From NCBI GenBank assembly GCA_940671915.1, contig CALNVZ010003426.1:5528918-5592917 (forward strand): a DNA stretch of 64,000 nucleotides, given 5' to 3'. The notes under the pieces were generated by a model that had not been told where the DNA came from, searched no databases, and was given only the letters and a program-made list of their open reading frames with translations. This stretch comes from Paracentrotus lividus (lineage: Eukaryota > Echinodermata > Echinoidea > Camarodonta > Echinidae). A program made the translations under genes and the position numbers. Within the stretch, counting starts at the first letter, position 1; every line of letters begins with the position of its first letter. Below, one piece after another: positions 54,185 through 64,000 of this stretch.

Positions 54185-56662
54185 GTAAGCCCATTGCCAA
54201 ATGTAGGTCTACACGAGTCTAAATGTAGGACATTCTACCCCATACCAACTTACCCCCCCAGACAACTACCTCCTGTGACAACTTCTGCCATCTCACATCT
54301 TCTGTATTCACTGTCATTTTCTGTGCCCAATTAATTTTTTGCGTATGGAGTAGCCTCAAATCATGTTTACAGGTTCTTGAATTGCGCCTCCATTTTTTGT
54401 AAGCGTGCCAGTTTGAACCTCCCAATATATACATAAGAATGCATGCCAACGAACCCTAACCCTGCATTTTGAGGGAAACTTTGTAGTTCGTCGCGGGATG
54501 AAGTTGATCCAGCGATACATTGTAGTTGTCTTGAGTTTCTATGCACATTTTTTTAGGAGGAATGGTCAATACCATTAGTCCAAATTGTGTTAAATAAACT
54601 GACATACACATGTACTGGCTCAAAACACCAAGTTGTGAGGATTTTTTCTTTCTGAAAGGTAAAGAGTCCAAGCTTTACATTGATATCAACACCTGTAGTT
54701 TAACCTTTGAGCGCGGCCTCGTGAAATGCGATTGTGTACCCCTGTGGCGGAGCGAGGTTTTTTTGACACTGACAGTCATATTATAGAAATTTGTCATGTT
54801 TTGTGCTTCCATTACTCCTTGCATCTAAACTCCCGGTCATTTTCATTGATTTGTAGTAAATATAAACATTAATAGCGGCCAGGACATTTTCCTATCTAAA
54901 ACACTGTAGGCAAAGTCATCAAAACCAAATATAAGACGCGTGATTTTGTAAGAAAAACAGTCATTTTTGGCAGAAGTTCCGCTTCTTCCTTCTCCAGTAG
55001 ATTTCACAATGCAAAGTGCGTAATGCATGTACAGCACGGCACGGTTTCGATCGATGAGCCTATCTGAATTAGCACCTGAAAAGAGGTCCTGTTTCTTCAA
55101 AATTATTCTATAAAATATGGATTAAAGATCATAGCGGCCGGCTTCGCCACCTCAGGACAATGGCACCTTGCTAGCACCATTCATTAAAAGCGCAGGTGTA
55201 AGCTTTGAAATAAAGAGCGCGGACTTTTAACTTATAATACCTACTGCCATTTAGGCATTTACTTTACAATTTCATTAATTGCATCGTTATAGTTACAACA
55301 ACTAGTTAAGGCAAAATTCAGATTATTCAACCACTCTCATTATCGTGATAGTATATAAAACCTGGAGAGAATCAGAAATCGAAGGCTTAATTCTCCATGC
55401 CAACTAATGTTTCATATATCTATTAATAATGAACATTGTTTTAATCCCTTTTAACCCTTTCTATTTTGTCTCTCTTCTTCTCATTCTCAATATTTCTCCT
55501 CTCGAGCGCCTAGCTTTACTTTTGATTATTTCTTCCCCTCCGGACGCGTACGCGTACGCCCAAAAAGTTAAATCGGGAATTCGTTTCTAATGGTAAAAAA
55601 TTATGGTGGTAATGCTGAAATTAAAGCTGAAAATTTTTTGCTGATTTTTCCACGTAACTAGAGTTATTCTTTAATGGATTATTAAAAATGAATACAATGT
55701 ATATCTTTGTTTCCTATTCCTCAAGCACTTTAGCCCCAAAAAGCTGACTTGGTATGAAAGCCGAAAAAGCTTGTCAATATATTAGAAAATTATCTCGGCT
55801 TTCTGTAGAAGCCCAGTCGTTTTAGCAGACCTGAACACCTCGCTCGGCTTCATGCTAGAAGCCCGTCGCACCCAAAGGCGTTAATGATGTGTCTATGTGT
55901 TTAGAACATGTACAGATGCAGAAACCTGCCTGGCCTGCCTATTCCACATCTGTTGGTGTTATTTTTTTTTTTTTTTTCTTACTTATTAGCTGGTTTTATG
56001 CTGCCTTGGGTCACTCAGATATATTTTGATGCACAAAGTAAAGTATAACATTTGTTACTCTACAGGGTTGACCCAAGAAAAAAGGAAAACCCAAGTGAGG
56101 ATCATCAATTAATTTAAAAAATGGATTACCATGAGATGATTAATAACATTTTACTATCACTGGAAGCTGCACTCATACCATTTTAATAGATTACCCCGTC
56201 CAGCGCTCACCAATGTCACGCATCAGGCGAAACGTCGGATGGTGTGTGAAAATGTCTTGACAACAATTGTGCAGTGGTTCCTTTACTACCCTCATTGAGA
56301 TGGTGTTGCTGCATGTGCCTAAAAAGGAAATCCAAACTTCTATCATTCAATCATTTTAAAACATAACAGTAGTGATTATGAAGTTATCACAAAGTGCCAC
56401 TCATTACATTGGTATACTCTTTCACTCTCCAATGCCACGCATCACTAACGCGCGGCGTTGTCAGAAACTGTTCCAAAATGTGATTGACTGCACTGTCTAT
56501 GCCTCTTACATTAGCCATGGGGAAAAAAAAACTGAAGGAAAAAGTTTCTCTGGTGTCCCGTGCCACTACTGAATTACGGATTGGTAAGATTTAAGGAATA
56601 ATATACCAACTCATCTGTTGCTCATTCACAAGTAATGTACATTCCTCTCTCTCTTGGCGATG
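54185..56662. other. Unassigned, possibly misplaced contig
   Basis: Unique within this window and sandwiched between the two copies of block 2. A possible degenerate hAT pair (CTGTGGCGGAGCGAGG near 54740; GCTTCGCCACCTCAGG near 55142) bounds about 54739-55157 but aligns poorly. T run at about 55963-55977. No gene recognised. Confidence 0.4.
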
Positions 56663-57089
56663 ACAAAAAAATAAAAAATAAAAATAGAAAAGAAATAATA
56701 GGGAATATCATGTAAAAATCCTAGTTACGGGCCTAGTTAAGAATGATAAATGCAATCATTGATCATTCTTATTCAATGCAATCATTGATCATTCTTATAA
56801 CAGCCATTTGGAATTTTAATATATAAGAGAAGGGGTTAAATATCGAGGTTAGTTGAAATCATCCTCTTAAATTGTAGGTGAAACTCTGAAATAAAAGCCG
56901 CATCATCTGCCTTTCAGTTTAGACAGCAGGGAACGGGGTTGACATCGCTCTGTGACCGTCTAATATCCTTTTCAATCATTGCACTGGAACCAGAGAAGGC
57001 CAGTGATGCGGCATGGATAATGTTGAGCTTGATCCAGGAGGAAATGCGCAAGGTGATGGGAAAGATTGTAAGGAAACGAAAGTGAGGTG

Positions 57090-57150
<61 letters not shown>

Positions 57151-57410
57151 CCAAAACGTGATAAATAAATAGATAAATAAATAAATAGATAAATATTCTG
57201 ATAATCATTAGATATAATAATAATAATAATAATAGTAATAATAATAATTTTATTTATATAGCGCTTCATACTGGTGTTTCTAAGCGCTCTGGTGTTTAGG
57301 TTAACTTAATGAATAACACATAGAAATCTAAACATAAGCCTATACATCATAAAAATACTCAAATAAATATGATATTAGAAAAGAAAACATGCCAAAACAG
57401 ACTGGAAAAC
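56663..57410. repeat. Duplicated block 2, downstream copy
   Basis: Near-copy of 53323-54020 with indel-type differences; begins inside the right half of the small MITE. Includes the retroposon tail again at about 57212-57296. Confidence 0.92.
57090..57149. repeat. 60-base poly(A) run
   Basis: Uninterrupted A run; the equivalent run in the upstream block copy is 24 A. It may be length instability or an assembly error. Confidence 0.95.
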
Positions 57411-58395
57411 ACTGACACGACTGAGTAAATAAGAAAAAAATAACATAATATGCACGTTCAAACCCCAATGGAATCCGATTTCCTTTGCTCATTTTGTTCA
57501 GAAGAAAATAATGATTTACATCATGGTCGAATGACTTGGCTTTTTATAATTGCCTCATGTCTTTTATACTGTACAAATGACTATTAACATGTATAGTAAA
57601 TATTTTGTTGTTTTCATGAAAGAATGGAAATAAATGAATTGAATTGATCGAATAGATTATACTTGTGAAATATTTTGTTAAAGAAATCACTCTGTCTACA
57701 GCAGTAACTCAATATAGGTTTGATAAACGCACATTGGTGTTCTGATCTTGTTTTGAATAAAATGATGTGATCGATGTGAATAAACGAAAATTACATTTAA
57801 GGTGTCAAAGATGTCTGGGTAGAGGATAAACTGTTTCAGTTCAGTTTCAGTTTCATTTTAACTGTGAAATAATGTCATTATTATAATAATAGCATGTAGC
57901 AAACACCTCGTATTTTATACTTTCAAATATGTTTCACCTACTCAATGAACATGAACATATTACCAATACCAGGGGCAGGTGGTATAAACACTGCAGGTGT
58001 CACCCACCATATTACATTTTTTTTGTAGTATATATAGTTCATAATATTTAACATATAGTTCCCTGTCTTATATTGAGGGATTGATTCTTTTTACATGTAA
58101 GCTGTTTATGAGGTTTTATACTTATATGTATGGTGTCGCTTTACAATATTGAAAAAGAAGGTACTAGTAATGACAAAATACTGCATTGATCGATGCTGAA
58201 TTCGAATTACTTTTATCTCCGTCCACGCGTTTCCTTTTCGCAACCTTTCACCCCCATTTTCTCTCCCTCTCTTTCTCTCTCTATTCTTTAACTCTCTGTT
58301 TGTGATCTGCTTCAGTTCCCTTTTAATGCCTCAGTCCTACGTTATTTAATTATTTATTTATATGTTATCATTACAATTATTATTGTTATCATTAT
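57411..58395. other. Unassigned AT-rich sequence
   Basis: Nothing recognisable; CT-rich patch at about 58257-58285. Confidence 0.5.
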
Positions 58396-58442
58396 TATAT
58401 CTATCATTAGTATTATTATTATTATTATTATTATCATTACCT
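58396..58442. repeat. (ATT)n microsatellite
   Basis: Imperfect ATT/ATC triplets. Confidence 0.85.
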
Positions 58443-59455
58443 TATCAATTCTACTCCACTTGAAATGTAAATCTAACGTATGACATTACATCTTAACATA
58501 AAGACGCGTCCATTATTTGAGGAGGGGAAACGCGACATTACATTCATGAGTTTAGTGGAAATACAGCTGAGCGGCGCAGAAAATTATACGGCTCTACCAT
58601 TAATGTCAACTAAACCCGCGCTAACGGCGGGAAGCGACCGATTGACAACTGCATGCAATTATTACTTAGCGTACAAAAACTCGCATAAGAAAACTTCCCT
58701 GTGGTGGAATGGTATTGTCAGTCGATCCGTTCGAGCAAATTACTCGTGGACATGAAATAAATAATTGAAATTTTATCATAGTTTTCGTAGGTAGGTGCTT
58801 CAGACCAGATTGGGGAAAAAGCCATTTTCGCAAGTCTATAACACCATTGTGCTAAAGTTGTAATCAAAATCTTTATTTCACATAGATTGATGTTCCAAAC
58901 GATTATTGATATAAATAGTGATCTTGTCACATCTTGCGAAGACGCCATCCACATGCGATATGCATGTGATATGCGGAAATATTGACCCATCAAGTAAAGA
59001 TTCGTTTGTGATAATGTAAAAAGTGACAGGACTTTTTCTTAACCAATCGAAATGAATGTACCATCTTTGGAAAGCTGAGAATTCAAGCTTTTAAAAGCTG
59101 CTTGAACAGTAAGGTGTAATCTAATTATGCGTAATCGAAGAAGATGACTATGCAGCGTATGAGCTATTTTGAGAGCAAAATTGGCCATATTGTACAGGAA
59201 ATTTGATCTGACATGGCTTTCGAATTGACACAAGTGACAGAACTTTTTCTTTTCTTTCCAATTTGTTATTCCTATTATTAAAAAATTCAGAATATTAGCT
59301 TACTTAATCAGAGTGAACATTTATTTGAAAAAAAATCGCCAAAATCAAGAAAACAAAGTGAAAAAAACTGAGCAAAATACAAAATGTCTATGGCCGCGTT
59401 CGCTTTGAGTGGAGTGATAGCGCCCTCTTTCCCTTAAGTTTACAACTAGAATTGA
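58443..59455. other. Unassigned sequence
   Basis: A 91-codon plus-strand frame at 58480-58755 has a balanced composition but no recognised domain or splice support. Confidence 0.4.
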
Positions 59456-59690
59456 TATGATAATCATTGTTACTATTATCATTATTATTATTTGTAATGA
59501 TAATTATAAATATTATTATTTGTAGTAGTAGCAGTAGTAGTATTAGTAGTAGTATTTCTATAATTATTATTATTAATATTACCATTATTATAATTGATAC
59601 TACAAACAATAATTACTATTTTGTAAAAATTATTATCATCATTATTATCACTGTAATCATTATCAATAACATTATATTTCTCTTTATCAT
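59456..59690. repeat. Compound triplet microsatellite
   Basis: ATT/ATC/AAT triplets with a TAG-rich core (GTAGTAGTAGCAGTAGTAG near 59521-59540). Ile/Ser/Asn-rich frames on both strands are artefacts. Confidence 0.9.
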
Positions 59691-60450
59691 GTACACAGGA
59701 AGAGAATAATCTTTAAAGCGTTAACTTATAGAGCATGCCGAGCATCTTAACATTAACACCTACCATTTCCAAATTTCACTATCATGAAAATACATATCTC
59801 TTATGAAAACTGCTGAAATGTCACTTGTTCATAATTCAATTTATCGCCAATGGTTTTCGACAGAGATGCTATTGTTTTTCCTTAATTCGATTAGTCTAAG
59901 TGGCAGTTTCGCCTAGACAGTATGGAGATACGAATTTGTGTCAATTAAATAGCATGTGATACTCAAAGCGCCCGATTAAAAACGGGCAATGCCGAAAGCA
60001 CATCTTTACATTCCATCTGTATCATAAAATATAGTAAAAGCTACTAGTACTTAATAAATGCGCGGCACAACGATCCAATTGTTTGGTTCCCAATCCCTTC
60101 TCCACTTAACGCGCATACGTTTTGTGTACCATGTATCGGTATTTTTTTTCTACAAAAGATGATTATGCACCATTCAAAACCGTGATCCATTCTTAACGAC
60201 ACACTGCTTCTAGCGTGAGACTGTAATTTCAACCGGTTAACCACGAAACGCAATATTAACAATTTCGCCTTTTTCTTTCAATTTCTGTTTCACTCTTTTT
60301 CTGCGAAAACGAGGTTAAAACATATCAAATGCTGAATGACCGATGGACATATATCAATCAAGTAACATATGTGACAAATGAGATAAATCATGGATAACAG
60401 TTTATGTGTATTAGGTGGTTTAGTTGGGATTTGTCAAATGTGCATTCAAA

Positions 60451-60454
<4 letters not shown>
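59691..60454. other. Unassigned AT-rich sequence
   Basis: No gene or repeat recognised. Confidence 0.5.
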
Positions 60455-60504
<50 letters not shown>

Positions 60505-60610
60505 AAAAATATGGAGTGACCACCTGAAAAGCGGTGACTGGGATTTGAACTTTGGTCCGATCAAATTTTTGTAGGCTGATGGTTAGGCTACGTTTGGCAA
60601 TTAACTCATG
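60455..60610 (-). mobile_element. tRNA-derived SINE with long poly(A) tail, minus strand
   Basis: A 46-T run (60455-60500) is the poly(A) tail on the minus strand. Beyond it, on the minus strand, AGTTCAAATCCC (60540-60551) matches a polymerase III B box and TAGCCTAACCATC (near 60579-60591) sits where an A box is expected, about 40 bp away. A GTGGTCACTCC-like end precedes the tail. Not a tRNA gene: no cloverleaf was found and the homopolymer tail marks retroposition. Confidence 0.58.
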
Positions 60611-60773
60611 ATCCCAAAACTATATCTGGCCAATGTTTGAACTCCGCCCAGTGTTGGTATCAATTAGCAACAACGAAATTGCCAAGCCTTCTAGGATAAC
60701 CACCTCACTTTGTTCAAGAGGATGTATCATAATATGATGATTTTTTTTACAAGATGTTCTGCAATGTCATATC

Positions 60774-60812
<39 letters not shown>

Positions 60813-60844
60813 ACACCAGACACACAGACTCACACACACACACC
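60774..60844. repeat. (CA)n microsatellite
   Basis: Long CA tract with a few interruptions. Confidence 0.93.
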
Positions 60845-61740
60845 CCTGCACCGCTCATACACACATGGACGCACATAACACACAGCTTCGTCCTCCTTTA
60901 TCTCTTTCTCTAGGCATGTTTTAAAATTTAGCATCCTCTCTTTCCTCTTAAACTCCTCTACTCATCAGAATGCATCAGGGATAAAAACGGTGTTTAAGGA
61001 TTCCCATCTCCTATTTGTCATAGAAGGGGGTTATCAAGCACGAAACACCAAAAGAAAAACGTCATGGTATTGGGAAATGCCACTTCGTGTGCGTGACAGT
61101 GAACTTTAACTAAACCGTGACCAGACTCGGTTACCTGACAAGCTTCTAATGACAGCGGGGAATTTAATCTCAACGTGCGCGAGAATGAGAGAGAGTGGGG
61201 GCGTTGCTACGAAAGGTGTTGGGCATACTGTCTCAGTGATGAGTTACGACAACTCTTGATCCCTTTCCACTACTTATATCATTGTATTTAATTGCAAATG
61301 TGCTCCCATATACCTTCTCAAGAAACAAATTTGACAAACTCTGTTAAAAAAAGAAAATCCGAAAAACAACAAGCAGCCGTCCATTGTCCGTAGCTAATTT
61401 TAAAAACACATTATATTCCTAAGTGCACGTTCGTTGGGCTCTAAGAAAATCCGAACAATATAAACCATTTGGGCCAATATAAAAAAGGGCAAGTTCGAAA
61501 ATTGTTGATAGTCTCCAAATATCCATGAATGACCGACCCCACCCCTCTCTAGAATTGACAATGGACCGGTGACGCCAATTCTTCGTTGACTCGCATCCAG
61601 CGTTTGTAACCTAGATAATGATTGTATCTCGTATTTGTTTAGCCTAAATCTCGAAGGAAAGGTGAGGATTTATCGGTACCTACGTTAGGAGACTTATCTT
61701 CTTAGTAATACTCTTTGAAATGTATGACTAATTTTGTTCT
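60845..61740. other. Unassigned sequence
   Basis: No gene recognised. Confidence 0.5.
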
Positions 61741-61815
61741 GCGCAGTAGAACATATTATTATAGTGGCTGCGCAATATAAATAATCTTTTATTATTATTA
61801 TTATTATTATTATAT
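61741..61815 (+). mobile_element. Retroposon 3' tail with (ATT)n
   Basis: GTGGCTGCGCAATATAAATA followed by TCTTTT and (ATT)n, resembling the GCGC.ATATAAAT termini at 53.9 and 57.3 kb but on the opposite strand. The body is too decayed to identify. Confidence 0.6.
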
Positions 61816-61941
61816 TCGACTTTTTGTTATTCTCTAAAAATAGAGGTCCAAATTGTGTTTTAATGCTGCTTTGGTAACCATATCATAAATGTTAACACTA
61901 ATAATGATAATATCAATAACAACGATAGTAATAAATAATAA

Positions 61942-62937
61942 TATAGGTTTTCCCGGTCCATTTCATTGCTTTGTCAGTAAATTTCATGTTAGAGGCATTC
62001 ATTTTCGTTAAAATATGCTGATGCATCGAAATAGTTACATTCAAAATCGTTTTCAGTCATCCAAATTAACGATTATAGTGACCGATTTCGTATTTGTGCA
62101 TTCTAGTTCACATAATAAGCATATATTTTCGGCAATGTTTATTCAAATTCGTTTACATCCAGTCGCCCTCTCATTATGTATTCAAATTCGTTTATAGACA
62201 AATAAGTTCATGATAGATGCATTCAAATTAGACTTGTAAAGTACCAATTGAAATTTACATTGCTCATGCAGCATTTTTAATTGAATGTCAAAACATATCA
62301 TTAATTAAGAAAAGTTTATGATAATCATGCCTTGTTGTGAACAAAGGTGTAAAATGAAACCAATAAAAAAAAAAATGCAATTATAACGAGGAAAATAAAG
62401 ATTGGCAATGAAGACACTTAAACATAAGAATCATGATAATTGAAATTGATTTTCACAAATGCAATACATTAATAATGACGATGATTTATTTTTGAGGATC
62501 AAATGACTTGGGAGTAAAAGAGAGGTGTTGAAATTAAAAATGAAGACGATAATAGCAATAATGATAAAATCACATTTATTGATAAAATGGTCAAGATTAC
62601 CTACTCCTCATCCTTATCCTTAAATATGTGTACATGTATATATAACGGAATTGGATGCTGAATCATGGAAATCGATAGCTTGAAAGCGAAATTGAAAGTG
62701 TTTTAAATAGCTTACCCCGCTATCACACTAATGTGAATGCATTAATAATGAAATTGAATGATTATATCCGAATTTGAACTTCGAAAGCATTATTTTGGGT
62801 GCCTAAAAATGAGTTTGAGAGCATGAACACGAAATTGTTTGACTTATTGTCAGTCTGCCGCACCAAACACACGAATTTGAATACACATGATATGAAAACA
62901 GATGGTAAATATATAAACTTGGCCGGGAAAACCTATA
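61942..62937. mobile_element. TIR element family P, long copy
   Basis: Left TATAGGTTTTCCCGGTCCA, right TTGGCCGGGAAAACCTATA; ATAA flanks both ends (compare TTAA at 39626). In the left half ATTCAAATTCGTTTA recurs (near 62142 and 62180) with variants; in the right half the inverse CGAATTTGAA recurs (near 62770 and 62872). The interior is therefore a decayed large inverted repeat or has mirrored subterminal motifs. No transposase. Confidence 0.75.
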
Positions 62938-63924
62938 ATAATAATTACTACTATTATTACCCTTAATGGGGTATTATTGACTCTCCAGATGCCAAATGCA
63001 GTAGATGGAGACAGAAGGGGCGGAGTAATATAAAGAGAGGGGAATGGAGAGAGAAGAAGGATAATACTTCTTCATAAACATGATGAATATAATAAGTAAT
63101 CCCCGGCAATGAAATTTTACATTGAAAAGAAACTGGAAAAATGAATGGTGGCGTCAGTTGATCACCTTCCAAGGCCGAATTACTTTGAGTTAAATGCTAT
63201 GACTCTAATAATACCTTAAAACTATTTCAGTTTTACTTGTAGTAATAACTGTAACCATGCGAAACCCATCAAATTGATGTAAAAATAGCATCTTCTAATT
63301 CAGTTTGACGATCAACTTTGCTTTTTGTGGATTCGTAGCGAAGAAAATATATCAAAATAATCAATTCGAGTGTATCTGACTTCAAAACAGGAGTCGCGGG
63401 CATGCCGTGCGGGGAAACTCCCACTTTTAGATAAATTCCACAAATTTGGAGATTGAAATCAATGAGCATTCAGTCAATCCTACTCATTTCTTTGTCAACA
63501 TAACCATTAAGAAATAACGTCTGAGGCCCCTATTGACCTAGTTAGTCTGTTTTTATTCAATTAGTGAACTTATTGCCTTCAATTTTACCACAAATGTTCT
63601 TGAAGGGTGATGGAATAGTTTGTTTTTCTCTAGACCTTCAAGATACGCCATGTTTGATTTGATTTACTGCCATTCCTAAGGGCTTTCATTACAGAAAGTA
63701 TCGATATGTAATCAATAACTGGCCTAGGGTTCTATGAAACATTTTGTTGAAATTACAAAAGTGAAGTTCAACATGATCTTTTGTGGGAGTTCTGTTTTCC
63801 ATCAACTTGTTACAATCTGATAAAAAAGGTAAAATAGTTTACTGTATTCTTTTTATAATTCTTTCTTGTTTTATGGATACCGTTTTGTAGAATCAAAGTA
63901 TATGCAGCGTCACACTGCCTTGGG

Positions 63925-63926
<2 letters not shown>
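62938..63926. other. Unassigned AT-rich sequence
   Basis: Starts with ATT triplets; no gene recognised. Confidence 0.5.

Positions 63927-64000
<74 letters not shown>
63927..64000. repeat. (AT)n microsatellite at window end
   Basis: Pure AT run to the last base, continuing beyond the window. Confidence 0.95.

Overview
The window is AT-rich, intron- or intergene-like eukaryotic DNA. It holds microsatellites, decayed retroposons and many short inverted-repeat DNA transposons. No bacterial-style gene packing, rRNA, functional tRNA, CRISPR or complete protein-coding gene could be supported. The repeat repertoire points to a marine invertebrate, most likely an echinoderm such as a sea urchin: a tRNA-derived SINE with a body ending in TTAAATGGGTGCCTGGTAGG, LINE tails with GCGC..TATAAAT followed by (ATT)n, and abundant TA-, TTA- and TTAA-flanked MITEs. 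The organism is an inference from repeat style, not from a gene.

Layout. 0-8 kb: a SINE, a 185-bp MITE, a Tc1/mariner-like MITE split by a 5'-truncated LINE with an exact 12-bp target duplication, a second LINE C-terminus at 5.3 kb, and a 450-N gap after a (TG)n run. 8-14 kb: a CACAGTGTG-rich MITE, two foldback elements, and an 840-bp TA-flanked element packed with the motif TGACAAATT. 15-18 kb: a near-identical tandem duplication of about 0.95 kb; only the second copy carries a 0.97-kb insertion, so the first copy shows the empty site. 20.4-24.0 kb: a 3.6-kb TIR-bounded, TA-flanked element made largely of arrays of short palindromes (stem ATACCATA/TATGGTAT), which appears to contain a hAT-like element that itself contains a 137-bp foldback. 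24-48 kb: many MITEs, including five copies or partial copies of one Harbinger-like family, a second (uninterrupted) copy of the 3.8-kb mariner MITE, a mariner-type element with a Harbinger MITE nested in it, and a TTAA-flanked MITE.

51.0-57.4 kb looks misassembled. Two blocks that meet inside one small MITE each occur twice, differ mainly by single-base indels, and surround a 25-N gap. This is what a long-read gap fill that duplicates both contig ends would produce. 57-64 kb: simple repeats, a second tRNA-derived SINE with a 46-base poly(A) tail, a LINE tail, and a 996-bp element that shares termini with the 39.6-kb MITE. The window ends in (AT)n.

Nothing here works together as a pathway. 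The information lies in transposon family structure, nesting order, empty/filled-site pairs and assembly quality. Two weak coding candidates are flagged: an exon-like 46-codon stretch at 54.05-54.18 kb and a frame-shifted protein-like stretch at 32.28-32.66 kb. All distances and identities were judged by eye.
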